64,000 nt of DNA from Apricaphanius iberus (Eukaryota; Chordata; Actinopteri; Cyprinodontiformes; Aphaniidae), in contig JAPXFQ010001340.1 of assembly GCA_028564705.1 (NCBI GenBank), positions 124,001-188,000 on the forward strand, written 5' to 3'. Of this stretch, positions 53,134 to 64,000 are shown one piece after another. A program made the translations under genes and the position numbers. The notes under the pieces are model-generated. The model made no database searches. It was not told where the DNA came from and was given only the letters and a program-made list of their open reading frames with translations. Numbering within the stretch: position 1 is the stretch's first letter; each line of letters starts with the position of its first letter.

Positions 53134-53685
53134 GAATCTTATAGGATAACTTATTCAAAATCTAAGCAACAATTCCCTTTTCTCTAATAATTGTATCAGT
53201 TTTTTACATGAACATTTCTGATATTACCATGACATAAAATAGCTTAGTTTAAATTACAGAAATGTATGATTTTAATTATGGACATTTCTGAGTGTTTTAC
53301 ATAAGATATTTTTTTTTCTTGACAATATGTGAAATTTCTACGTTTTTGGTAGACATTTTTTTTTAAATATAGTCATGATTGTTGTAGTTTCTTGTAAATG
53401 TAGTAGTATTCTGGAACATAATATTGGTAACAACTTACTTTTAAATGACTCAATGTGGAAAAAACAAATCTCTGTTTTAGCATCCATAATTATCACCCCT
53501 CAGAATGATACATACTGTAATACAATTCTCAGTACTGCTATTTTCATGTCTTTACTCAAATAAAAGAGGTTCTGTTTTTTTTTACTTCCTCACTTAAAAC
53601 TAAAAATCAACAATGAGATCAATAACATAAATAATAATAACGCTCTTACTTTCTTTACAACAGTTGAAAGACTAACCATCCTCCA
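53134..53685. other. No gene recognised
   Basis: AT-rich spacer between the BEL element and the L2 copy. Nothing assigned. Confidence 0.35.
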
Positions 53686-55860
53686 GTCTCAGCAGCTCCT
53701 GAGCTACACTCCACTAGGGCCTGTAGTGAATTTGCCAACTTCTTCATTGACAAGATTTTGGAAATTAAAAGATCAGTCTGTAAAGCTGGACCCAACCAAC
53801 CACCATTTTCATTCCCATATCAAAACAATGTAGAGTAAATGTCAAACTATAAACAGCTAAGATCCTCCTCTTGCTTCCTCGATATCATACCCACACCTTT
53901 TTTAAAGAACGTTCTCCCCGTCATTAAGTTTGATCTGATGCAAATAGTTAACGCATCCCTCTAGTCAGGTGTCTTCCCCCAGGCCCCCAAAACAGCAGTT
54001 TTCAAACTCTTATTAAAGAAAAACAACCTAGATAATACATTGATGCAAAATTATAGACCAATCTCTAATCTCCCATTCATCAGTAAGGTTATTGAAAAAG
54101 CTGTATCTCAACAGTTGAATACATTACTGACAATGAACGACTATTTAGATAATTTTCAGTCTGGTTTCCGTGCTCATCACAGCACTGAGACTGCCCTCGT
54201 CAAGGTTTTCAATGACATCCGCATAAATACAGACTGCTGCAAAACCACAGTTCTGGTTCTGTCGGGCCACAGTTCAGCGTTTGACATTGTTGATCATAAA
54301 ATATTACTGGAACGACTGGAGAGCTGGGTCTGACTCACTGGGTCTGACACACTTCAGTGGTTTGAGTCTTACCTCAAAAATGGGAAGTTTTTTGTGTCCA
54401 TCGGAAAATGGAAACAGAAATCACAGGTGGGGTCCCCCAGGGCTCAATCCTAGGACCCCTCCTGTTCAATATTTATATGCTCCCACTAACCAAGATTATA
54501 GCAGCCAATAAGATTAGTTACCATAATTTGCAGATGACACTCAGCTATACATTATATTGTCACCAGGTGACTTTGATTCTATCCAGACCTTAAATGAATG
54601 CATTGAACAAATCAACGACTGGATGTCACACAACTTTCTCCAGCTAAACAGAAACAAAACGGAAGTAATTTTTTTTTGACCTAAGGAGGAACGATCAAGA
54701 GTCAGGACACAGCTTCAGCTATTACAACTAAAAAATACTCATCAGGCCCGTAATCTAAGTGTAATAATGGACTCAGACCTGAACCTCCAGGGTTACATAA
54801 AGGCAATAACAATGTCAGCTTTCGATCACCTAAAGAACATCTCTAGGATTAAAGGACTAATGTCACAGAAGGACTTTGAAAAACTGATTCATGTGTTCAT
54901 CTTTAGTCAGATTAATTACCGTAACAGCGTCCTCACAGGCCTACCTAAAAAGTCAATCAGACAGCTGCAGCTGCTCCAGAACGCTGCTGCCCATGTCCTC
55001 ACTAGAACCAGGAAATCACCCAAGTTCTTAAGTCCTTACACTGGCTCCCTGTAGCTCAGAGAATAGACTTTAAAATACTCCTACTAGTTATAAATCACTG
55101 CACGGTTTAGCACCAAATTATGTTGGAGATCTGCTGTCACTATACCAACCCAGCAGTCCACTCAGGTCCTCCAACTCAAGCTTACTAAACATTCCTAGAA
55201 TTAGAACTAAACAGAGAGAGGCAGCTTTCAGCTTCTATGCTCCACAAATCTGGAAAAAGTTACAGAGGAATGCAAAAATGCTGAATCGTTGTGCTGTTTT
55301 AAATCAAACATTAAAACTCTACTATTCAGAGCTGCCTTTGAGTCCTAAATTGCGTTTTTTGATCACTCTTTGATTCTCATGGTTTGATTTTTCTTCTCCT
55401 TTTTTTATCTGATTGTGTTTTATCTGGCATAAATTTGTTCTTTACACCTCCTCTTTCTATTCTTTTTTATGTTCTGTGGTCATAGTAGCCTTTTATTTAC
55501 AGTGGACAGATCAGAAAGGGGGAGAGAAGTGTGGGAGAGACATTTGGCAAATGTCCACAGCCGGGAGTCGAACCGGGACAGCCACAAGGACTATAGCCTC
55601 TGAACATGGGGTGCCTCTTCCTGAACCACCAAGGCCCCCTTTTTTTTATTCTTATCTTTTATTTGTTTTTAAATGTCACACTCTCACAGAAATTTTATTT
55701 TTCATGCTTCATTTACTAAACGCATTTCTTTTAGTAATGATCTGTTTTAATGTTAATATTTTTATCGTGTGTTTGCTTTCATTATCACTGAATCATGTAA
55801 AGCACCTTGAATTGCCTTGTGTTGAAAGTGTGCTATATGAATAAAATTCCCTTGCCTTGC
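53686..55860 (+). mobile_element. L2-type LINE, decayed, with intact 3' tail
   Basis: Begins within the reverse transcriptase (around QAPKTAVFKLLLKKNNLD) and contains NYRPISNLPFISKVIEKAV, FQSGFRAHHSTETALVKVF, GGVPQGSILGPLLFNIYMLPL and the C-terminal region to 55300. The 3' tail has AGCACCTTGAATTGCCTTGT and GTGCTATATGAATAAAATTC, ending CCTTGCCTTGC. Frameshifts separate the frames 54040-54333, 54408-54593 and 54767-55054, and the YADD-type motif is lost. 5' truncated, as usual for L2. A tRNA-SINE interrupts the 3' region. Confidence 0.88.
55488..55630 (-). mobile_element. tRNA-derived SINE in the L2 3' region, reversed
   Basis: Read on the minus strand: GGGGGCCTTGGTGGTTCAGG (A-box region), then GTCCCGGTTCGACTCCCGG (perfect B-box core GGTTCGACTCC), then a tRNA-unrelated part ending in GTAAATAAAAGGC. 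A Pol III-type promoter is therefore visible. Exact ends and target duplication not resolved. Confidence 0.75.
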
Positions 55861-56012
55861 ATTGTCATTGTTCAATGGATGATTATTTTATTGCCAAAAA
55901 AAAACATATTTTTTATCAGTTTTAGATCTTTTTCAGAAATCAGGAAACCGTGGAGGCTCCTGATTTTTATTTTGGTTTGTACTCGAAGAAAATTCACCAC
56001 TAAGATACAATG

Positions 56013-56026
56013 ACAGCAGAGGGCAG
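56013..56026 (+). promoter_or_regulatory. CTCF-like motif upstream of Fc-receptor-like copy 2
   Basis: ACAGCAGAGGGCAG, 306 bp before the ATG of copy 2, counterpart of 19919-19932. It fits the CTCF core slightly better than copy 1 does. Confidence 0.4.
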
Positions 56027-56240
56027 TGAGGAGCTGTTTTCACGGTGTTGAGAGTTGTAGAACTCTAATATTTCATTATTTTATGAAAACAAAATCACCT
56101 TTTTTCAATGAGTAATAAACAACAGCCTTGACATCTGTGTTTCTTTGTATGTGTTTGGATTAGAATATAGTCACTTAAGTAGGATGGACATTAATATTTC
56201 AAGAATTACAGAAAAAATGCTGCACTGTGAAATAGTCCAA

Positions 56241-56258
56241 ACAGGAAGAGGAAGTTCT
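56241..56258 (+). promoter_or_regulatory. ETS/PU.1-like purine element of Fc-receptor-like copy 2
   Basis: ACAGGAAGAGGAAGTTCT, identical to 20152-20169 and at almost the same distance (78 bp) from the ATG. Neighbouring bases differ between the copies, so the identity suggests selection or recent duplication. Confidence 0.5.
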
Positions 56259-56424
56259 AATCTTGATATGATCTAGGTGACATGTGAGATGCTTGTCAAT
56301 CAGCTTTAAGCATCAGTCATGGAGGTCACACCTCTCTGCACCCAAATCTGTGAGTAGAGCTACAGAAAACAGTTTTTAATAAAAATCTGTTTTTGATATT
56401 TAAAAAGAAATTAATATAACTTAT

Positions 56425-56490
56425 GTCTGCATTTCAATTAATGGTAAGCATGAACAGTAGCCGGCTTTACTCACAACCAGAGACTTTCAA
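56425..56490 (-). pseudogene. Decayed copy of the 66-bp exon of model 3
   Basis: The acceptor CAACAG and the opening TTGAAAGTCTCTGG match the exon at 41205-41270, and the length is exactly 66 bp. It carries two in-frame stops (TGA, TAA), and the donor has changed from GTAAGT to ATAAGT. It lies antisense in intron 1 of Fc-receptor-like copy 2; intron 1 of copy 1 is only 72 bp and lacks it. Confidence 0.7.
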
Positions 56491-58047
56491 CTGTTGTATT
56501 TAGAGAAATGAAGAAAAAAAGTTTGGAACTAAAGTTCCAAATTATGAATTTGGAACTAAAGTTCTTTCTCATGTCTTTGCAGGCATAGATGTGTTCTTCT
56601 TGCTGTCGACACAACCTTTTCCGAGTTACACTGCTCAGAAACCTGGTGAGTTGAACACAGTTTATTTTAACTTGTCTATTTTGCAATGTATTTTTTAAAT
56701 TTAATTTGAAGTATTTCTAAGTGCATTATTCCCTTTCTCTTCATAAAATTAGTTAAGGTAACTTCAACTGACTGCCTCACAATCTGCTGAAAAATAGGCT
56801 TACTCACTTTCTTTATTATCAATAATTCAGATTTAATTTTATCAAATTATTTATAACTTTTTTTTTTTCTCTACAGCTTTTCCGATTGTCTCTCCAGACA
56901 GACTTCAGTTCTTTGAGTACAAGTCTGTCTTTATAAGTTGCGGGGAGGACAAAGAAGTGAATGCATGGAGAGTGATGAGAAAACTTAATAATATGAGTCC
57001 AACAAATGTGTCGGAAGGCTGCAGCATCCCAGCTCCATCCTGCACAATCCGTCATGCTTTTGAAAGACACAGTGGAGAGTACTAGTGTGAAAATGATGAC
57101 GGGGAAAGAAGCAGCGCTCTCAATATCTCTGTTACAGGTCTGGATGATGAATAATGTCTTTAAAAATGAACTAAACTATAGTATTATTCTTTAGCATTGT
57201 TTAAATGCCATTTTTTACATTAAAAAACAAAACAAGTTTAAGAACTTCAATAATTTTCTATCTTTATTGTCATCTATAAGCTGGACACCTCAAACTGAAA
57301 AATAAAATGAAATATTTAAGGGCGCAAAATAAAAAAGGGCAACAACTATTGTGGTATAAACTTCTTCTTCATCTCCAGCTTTCTATCTGAACAAAGTTAC
57401 TCTTATTTAGAGTTGTTCTTAATTCCCACCACTTTAAAAAAATTTAATTCAAATACAAAAAAATATTCAATTCATTCCAGAAATTAAGAGCTGTAACTCA
57501 TTGTTTAAGTTTCTTTAAATATATTTTCCTACTGATGGCTATGGAGGAAAGATATTATGTAGTGGCACGAAGGAAGCAAGCATCATGCAGAAATACCATG
57601 CTTCACTCTGCTTATAGCGTTCTCTTAATAATGTGCAGTTCTTGGAAATCAGGAAAAAAAGTGTGGTTGTCAAATTAGCAAAGCTTTATTGTTGTGCCAG
57701 ACTTTTTTCACCAGATATTTGTCTTGTTATTAGTTATTGTGGATAAAAGAAACTGAAATGTTGTGGCCATTGAGAAGGAATTTTCCACCAAAAAATTTAA
57801 ATTCTTTACAATGATTTCCCCATATTTCAGAGAGATAATTGTGATGTTATTTTAGGTTTATTTTTTTATTTTTTTATGGGGGCACAGAGAAAAAAAAAAA
57901 AAAAGCTCTGGAGCTACAGGTTGACCCCTGATCTGGCAGAAAACTGTGATCCTCTCTCAGTATGGCTGAAGCTAATTTTAAATTGTTGTTCACTAAAAAT
58001 GTGAAGATAAACAATTACACTTGTCCAAGACACCAATTAATTATGGT

Positions 58048-58100
58048 TTCTGTTCCAGTGTATTTCATCATTATAAATGATGAAATACACTGGAACAGAA
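58048..58100. repeat. Perfect 25-bp inverted repeat with 3-bp spacer
   Basis: Arm TTCTGTTCCAGTGTATTTCA(TCATT) at 58048-58072 is followed by ATA and its exact complement at 58076-58100, in intron 3 of Fc-receptor-like copy 2. No similar sequence is seen elsewhere in the window. Confidence 0.9.
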
Positions 58101-59751
58101 CATTTTGATTTTTTAACTTAAAGGTTTCTGACAGAATATCCTAAATAAAATTTTGAAAATCTATGCAATGAAAAATTATCTTCTTTTTTCAATTCTTGCA
58201 AATGTACGACTTTTATTAGCAGCAATATTCAGGTTTTTACTTGTAAATATGTGTATATAATAAAAGAAAAAATTATAAAGGGATTTAGCTGAAATTGACC
58301 ATATTTGTCTAAGTTCACCATACCATGTCTAATACATGAGAAATACATCTGTAGAGTTCTCCTCACTGATACCCTTTTATGATTTGGATCCCTTTTGGAG
58401 TCAATCCAAAGCAATGTAAATGTCGACATGACATCTACTGTCTTAACTAAATCATGCATCTGAACACATATCTAACTTCATGCAACCATTTTTAAAAATT
58501 GATTGTTTTTCCCCCTAACAGATTTTTTTTTCATCATTAAGGTTCTAGAGGTTATAGATGATTATATAAGAGGTTGAAATTTTTGTGAATATATTTATCT
58601 TGGTGTTGTTTTACATCATAAAAACCTGGCAATTTAAAAAGGGAGTGTAAACTCTTTATATCTACCTATAATGAGCTATTATCTTAAGCTGAAAAATCCA
58701 CTGTAACAACAGCAGTGTAACATGGTGAAACTGTTCTTACATAATCCTCCTCAGCTGGTTCAGTGATCCTGAATCTTACCGCTCAACCAGTGAAGGAAGG
58801 ATCTGATGTGATTCTTCGTTGTATTAACAAGAACACAAAGGAGACACACATAAGTGATTTCTACAAAGATGGCTCCCACCTCAAAACCCACTATAAAACT
58901 GACATGACGCTCCTCAGAGTCTCCAAGTCTGATGAAGGACTCTACAAGTGCAGCATTTCCCATGCCGGGGAATCTCCTGAAAGCTGGTTGGCTGTTGTCA
59001 AATATGAAAATGAAAAAGAGGAAGGTGAAAACATTTTCTTGTCATTTTCTAGTCTTTCTTTCTTTCTTTTGAATGATTGATGCCTGACTGAATATGAATA
59101 CGAGTGAGCAAAATTATTTAATAAGTAAATGATCACATTTTTGCTTTTTTGTCTCTGTGTTTATGTAACATCGGATTGGATTTGTTCCAAGAGTGAAAGT
59201 TTTTTAAAACTATAAACCTAGTTGTAAATGTATTGCCCAAGAGAACATTTGAAGAGCACACTCCACTGGAAATAAAACAATTCAGCCTTTAAAGTTCAGT
59301 CTTCTTCTTTGAGTGTCCTCCTAAAGCCTTCTGAGCTATCTAGATTAAGCATAAGTAATAGGATGTTCCACCATACGTAAAAATCTGTATCTATATTCCC
59401 CAGAAGAGAGTAAAAAGCATTTTGTTACCAGTCCAGTAGTTCCCCTGATTTGGCAGCAGTCCAACAGGCAGCAGGACACTGCATTCACTTACATTGGTTT
59501 ATCCTTAAAGCAAAAGCTGCCAGATCAAGGAAATTACTGGGCTTGTTATAAAATGCTTTTTTTCTCACTTATGTAATTCTGGTGAATATACCGACACATC
59601 TTTTTATTTATGAGTGGAATATCCCTTAAAATTTTGGCTTGAAATTTATTTTTCTTCAAGATTCCTGAACTGGATGGATGGATGGATGGATTGCCACTGA
59701 AGGGCTACCAGCTGGACTAAACATTAAAATCTATATTATTGTTCTCTAAGG

Positions 59752-60088
59752 CAGTGGTTCCCAAACGTTCCAGTCTCTGTACCACAAATTAAAAATTAAG
59801 ATGCCCGTGACCCCATCTCTTCATGGAACACAGAAGCATTTTTTATTCTGAGTCAGTTAAAAATGGTACAATGGCAACATCACATCAACAGCCAATATAT
59901 TGACCACTATGTGTTGCTTTTATTTATTCAAGTCCTGTTTTTTGTCTTTAATTTGATTTATAAAATGGAGATCCCTGCTCATTTCCATTTCTGGTATCAA
60001 TATTATTGTCTCTAGAGAATCTCGAGACCCCACACTTACCTGTTTGTGAGCCTAAGTGGGGTCGTGACCCCAACTTTGAGAACTGCTG
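59752..60088. mobile_element. hAT-type MITE, diverged
   Basis: Starts CAGTGGTTCCCAAACGTTCC and ends AACTTTGAGAACTGCTG, with the same body words (GCCCGTGACCC, CTCAAGACC/CTCGAGACC, TGTTTGTGA) as 23428-23720. Flanks CTCTAAGG and CTCCAACC match at 6 of 8 positions, so the insertion is old. It lies in intron 4 of receptor copy 2, just before the membrane exon. Confidence 0.78.
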
Positions 60089-61856
60089 CTCCAACCTAAT
60101 ATCTCAAATCTTATTTTCAGGAGCTGAAGAGTTGCAGACTTCGAATAATCTGTCAATTATACTGATCATTCTGTTGTGTTTGACTCTAATGTTCATGGTG
60201 ATTGGACTGATCCTCTATAAGAAACACAAAGGTATGGCTAACTTGCTTCGTGATTTATGGATCTGTAATTTTAGCATTTATATTTTCTGTCACAACATAG
60301 ACAGGGTTTCAACTTAATAAATAATCTTTCTCAAAATAGAGAACATTTTATGCACATTGCTAAATTACACAGTGCTGATGAGTATTTGAAATTGACTCAC
60401 AGACATGAATCCTTTTTACTTTGGGCTTTTATAGACCTGTCTGTGTTTGTGAATGACCGATAAGAATTCATTAAATTCATGACAATTGGTTAAAAAAAAA
60501 AGCCAACATTTCAGTGTACAGTTTTTCTTTACATGGTTAAGGTAAGAGCTCTCTTTAGTTTTTTATGTTAACCTGCTTTTTCCATTTCAAAGCATTCGGC
60601 CGCATGCGTTTCTGATTTTTATTTTTGGTACAACTAATTGCATCTAAGTTAATTTCTAACTGAGATTCAGGTAAAGCTGAAAAATATAATTTTTTCCTTA
60701 CACAAAAAGGCAGTGTCTCTATGATTCCTGCGATTATTGCAATAATCAAATGTAATTTAACGAATGTGAACAAAGTTGATGAAGATGATCACCAATTTTT
60801 GGAGAGACCATTTCACTGATAGGACAATTTATGGACGATGCATAAATACTTTTTCTGATTTTGCTCAAAGCTGTCCTCAAACACAGAAAAAACGAATCTT
60901 TTCAGGAGAAAAGAGATTCAAAATAAGAAGCCATGATGTCTGATCTCAGCCATCTTGGAAGTTTAAGTTAACTCATTGTTGGCTTCAATAGGTTGACTTT
61001 TGGCCTTTGGGAAAGTCATTCCAGAATCTTAATGCTGGTTTGCTTTGTCCTTCTTAAAGCAGATTTATTGTGTTATATAAAATCTATTTATGAAAATAAA
61101 ACTAGAACTAGATAAATATAATTCGTCAAAAAACTATCATGCCCTCAAATATGGAAATATCCAACGAAAACAGTATTTTGCAGTACATCAAATTAATGCT
61201 GTTTCTTTTCTTCTTTTTCCCAGCCTTGAATAATGAAACCTCCTCAGATCCAAAGGACACAACGTATGCCTCCGTTAACAAACCCAGGAGGAGGAAGGGT
61301 AGGTTTTTGTCTTTACTTTATATTTATTATTAAAAACACTGCCCAACATGTTCAGTTCATTTATGTTTTTTTAGCAGGTGGAAACACTGCAGATGATGTG
61401 AGTGATGTCACGTATGCTGCTGTGGAGATAAAGCAGAAAGGTATTATTAATATGATGACTTATTTAACTTGGCTGAGCAGAATTGTGGTGCAGCTATAAT
61501 GACATCTAACATAACATTCAGTTTCAAACAGCAGCCATCATGATTATTTTCAGGTAGACGTGTGCATGTAACACACTGAGGTGAGTAATTTTAAGGCACC
61601 AGTTAAAACCACACAATAAAACAACAGGCTGCATCATGAGGCCGATCACACTAAGAAACAAAAAAGGTTCACCTGAAAGTACCTAACCATCTAACATCTG
61701 CATTTTTTTCTTTACAAATGCCTTCAACACACAAATACACACTTTAACAGGTTTGACTGGATAAAATAAATAACTGATGCAAAAAGATGCTGAAATTATG
61801 ACAGAAATATTAAAATGAAAATGAAAATTCGACTACTGTAGTTTTCTAATGAATTT

Positions 61857-61886
61857 TCTTCTTTCTTTCTTTCTTTCTTTCTTTCT
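61857..61886. repeat. (TTTC)n microsatellite forming the tract before exon 8
   Basis: About seven tandem CTTT units run to within a few bases of the TTAG acceptor at 61888-61891. They supply the polypyrimidine tract for the last exon of receptor copy 2. Confidence 0.85.
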
Positions 61887-61980
61887 ATTAGGGTCAAAGG
61901 TTTCTGCAGCGACCAATCGACAGTGTTCATCAGAGCAAGAGTCAGTCTATTCCCTAATTACCCTTAAAAGAGGAAATTAA

Positions 61981-64000
61981 ATTAGTTATACTGTGATCTA
62001 ACATTAGCTATATCTGTTTTTATGTTTCTGAAATAAAATAAAAACACCTTTAACTAAGACAGCTGAGATCCCCAAGCAGACTAAGCATGGCTCTGAACTA
62101 TTCAAGCTTTGCAGTTTTTTAACAGTTTTCTAAACTTTTAAGTCAGACAATCCTCTATACACATCAGTTTATAGTGTATCACTGGAAACTAACGGTCCCT
62201 TTGCTAAGAAATCAATTCTATCTAGTCTAGTACAACACAAATTAAACAGTTACTGGAGCATCTTTTGTTTGCTCTGAGCATATGTTGTCCACATAATTAA
62301 ATTACAATTCAATCTTTAAATCTACCTCATATAAAATGCTCTGAGTGTCCTGCTATTTACTGAGGCAACTTATTTTGCTCACACAAACTGTACACAGGGG
62401 GTGTAACACTTATTTTTCAACTACAGATAAACATAATGCACTGAATTAATAATGCTAAATAAAATAAAAAACTAGAAGGTTAGAGTCAACATTTTTGTCT
62501 GATTAGTTAAAATCAAGAAACAAAGTGATGATAAATATGGCACACTGAAAATTTTAACTATAAATGTATTGTTTAGAGCTTGAAAAACTGTGGGGATCAT
62601 TTCCTGCTCATTCATAGTTCTTGAACTTTGCATTCTCTATTTTTAATTATGTAAACCCTCTATTATCTTAAGTGTTAAATTTCTGTCATAAGTTGCACTG
62701 CTTTTAAAATAAATATTTGTGGTGGTCCGCTCATTAAAACAGCACAGGTGTTCTTAATTTACAAATGTGAGATAAGCTCAAAAAAGACATCTCATGTATT
62801 TTACTGTGTTATTATATTTTTTTTCTATCACTGACTGTTGGCAGATGGAGCTGTGTTACAAGAAAAAAGCAAGCATGACAAAAAATGTATAGAAGCACAA
62901 GTAAAAACGGTTGAAAAAGCAAGATCAAATGTATGCTCTCCCTGTTGGAAAAAAACAAACAAAAAACGAGTTCAGTTTTTTTTTTCCTTCTGCAAACATT
63001 TGGTTTTGACATCAACAGATGAATTTGATCAACATTTCAGCTTTCATGCTGAGGTATGTGTGTCTGGGGGTCGAAAGATAGCACTAAGTACTGTAAAACA
63101 ACACATTTGTAAATTAGTGCATTTTTTTAAGAGCAAACTTAAAATAGACTAAAGTAAAAGAAAAAAAACATACTCTATGGGGTTTAAATCCTTTCTGCAT
63201 GATTACAGATCTTCTGATAAATTTTCTCTGCTGCCATCTGGTGTTAAAACATCACCATATATCTGAGCTCGTCCTAGAATAAGTTCTGTCGACCAATATC
63301 TTAATATTTCCTCCTTCGGGTTTCATAATGAGCGTGTTTTTTGAGAACTTCAGCTTTCCATCACTTTGGTAAAGATTTATGTTTGTCTCCGTTATCTTTT
63401 AAAAAAAGATTCATCTTTGTAATTATTTACAAATTCCTATTTTTATTGTATCAATGGTTATGTCCACTGTTTGTGCAAAGGCTCAGATTGATTTTCTAGA
63501 TGTTTTCAAGGTCACCACAGCATCTTCTTCAGCTATAGTGAGCTCTCCTGGTGTCATGTTGGTTGCACTTTCATCAACCCACTCTGCACACAAAGCCCAA
63601 CCCAAACACCAGTCTGTCACGTTTTCCTTAATGTAAGATCATCTATAATTTTAGTTTTCCATGACCAAGTTTTTTTCTTTTTTTAAGTTTTACCTCAGAT
63701 TCAGATGTATACCCTTTAAATAAATGTTGACATAGACTGATGGTCAGTTATCCTGTTTTCATATTTTCATGTCAAACCCTTTGCAGTCTGAAAATTAAAT
63801 TAATTTACTTTATTATTATGTCAGCAGGTTCAAGCAGGTGGTGAAATAATGTAGGCCATAAGGTTCCCAATTTACACATTTTATGACAGCTGTAATCTAA
63901 ACCCTGTCAACGTTACTACTATATTAAAATAGCGCCATTTGGTGTTAACATGCTTTAATTTAAATCATATTTGCAGGCCAGGAGAAGGTATTTACTTGTT
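61981..64000. other. 3' flank of receptor copy 2, no gene recognised
   Basis: AATAAA at 62032 is the probable polyadenylation signal. Beyond it, a 104-codon plus-strand frame (62838-63152) rich in Lys and a 60-codon frame (63454-63636) have no recognised domain. GCCATCTGGTGTTAAAACA near 63233 and GCCATTTGGTGTTAACATG near 63934 look like related repeat ends. Confidence 0.35.

Larger units (their letters stand above)
56319..61980 (+). pseudogene. Fc-receptor-like protein copy 2, one nonsense codon
   Basis: Eight phase-1 exons as in copy 1: 56319-56349, 56583-56645, 56877-57137, 58755-59024, 60121-60231, 61224-61298, 61378-61440, 61892-61980; 963 nt. Exons 1-3 and 6 have the same lengths as in copy 1. 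All splice sites are canonical and the frame is kept to TAA at 61978-61980. The single defect is TAG at 57083-57085, codon 101, where copy 1 has TGG: the Trp of the YWC motif of Ig domain 1. The rest would give Ig domain 2, a membrane segment (LSIILIILLCLTLMFMVIGL), and three tail motifs: TTYASV (ITSM-like), VTYAAV and SVYSLI (both ITIM). Translation to the stop would give a 100-residue soluble fragment. Either a very young pseudogene, a null allele, or a sequencing error. AATAAA follows at 62032. Confidence 0.82.

Noticed and set aside
1..64000. CRISPR arrays, operons, tRNA or rRNA genes
   Set aside because: None seen. The only tRNA-like sequences are parts of SINEs and of the miniature LTR element.

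Overview
The window is vertebrate nuclear DNA, almost certainly from a teleost fish. It has long AT-rich introns with GT-AG junctions, a dense and mixed transposon load (L2, RTE and L1-like LINEs, a BEL/Pao retrotransposon, Tc1/mariner, hAT-type elements and the fish repeats ending in ATGGATGGA), and immunoglobulin-domain receptor genes of the teleost Fc-receptor-like type. No bacterial or viral gene is present. All exon models were built by hand from splice signals, reading frame and comparison of copies inside the window.

Two host gene families alternate on opposite strands. On the plus strand are two paralogous Fc-receptor-like genes, each with two Ig domains, one membrane segment and a tail with ITIM-like tyrosines. 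Copy 1 (20231-23207, 8 exons, 306 codons) is open throughout. Copy 2 (56319-61980, same 8-exon layout) is open except for one TAG that replaces the invariant Trp of the first Ig domain. Their promoters share a purine-rich ETS/PU.1-like element 78-79 bp before the ATG and a CTCF-like motif about 310 bp before it. On the minus strand is a family of small coiled-coil proteins that I do not recognise. Model 1 (2581-7927) uses tandemly duplicated 105-bp exons (35 residues, five heptads). Model 2 (28888-30821) is a complete 5-exon, 204-residue gene with signal peptide, coil, two membrane segments and coil. Model 3 (36131-43781) combines a membrane-anchor exon, three duplicated 66-bp exons and a terminal coil exon. 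Nearly all junctions in both families are phase 1, so exons can be duplicated or skipped without breaking the frame.

Layout: 0-1 kb, sequence paralogous to 33.7-35.7 and 40.2 kb, which suggests the array continues to the left; 1.2-1.6 kb, L2 fragment; 2.6-7.9 kb, coiled-coil model 1 with intact and decayed exons, one of them split by a miniature LTR element; 8-12.3 kb, SINE, TIR element and L2; 12.5-15.7 kb, full-length but dead RTE LINE; 16-19.9 kb, mostly unassigned; 20.2-23.2 kb, Fc-receptor-like copy 1; 23.4-27.8 kb, hAT MITE, dead L1-like LINE and SINEs; 28.9-31.1 kb, coiled-coil model 2; 31.9-35.7 kb, TIR elements and the second paralogous segment, split by a hAT element; 36.1-43.8 kb, coiled-coil model 3, with nested SINE/hAT and a Tc1 element in its introns; 44.9-53.1 kb, BEL/Pao retrotransposon with a 2173-codon open frame, both LTRs and a 5-bp target duplication; 53.7-55.9 kb, L2; 56.3-62 kb, Fc-receptor-like copy 2; 62-64 kb, nothing assigned.

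The most unusual items are the miniature LTR element whose two LTRs each carry tRNA-like Pol III promoter boxes, the two arrays of symmetric coiled-coil and membrane exons, and the pairing of this minus-strand family with Fc-receptor-like genes in what looks like a tandem segmental duplication.
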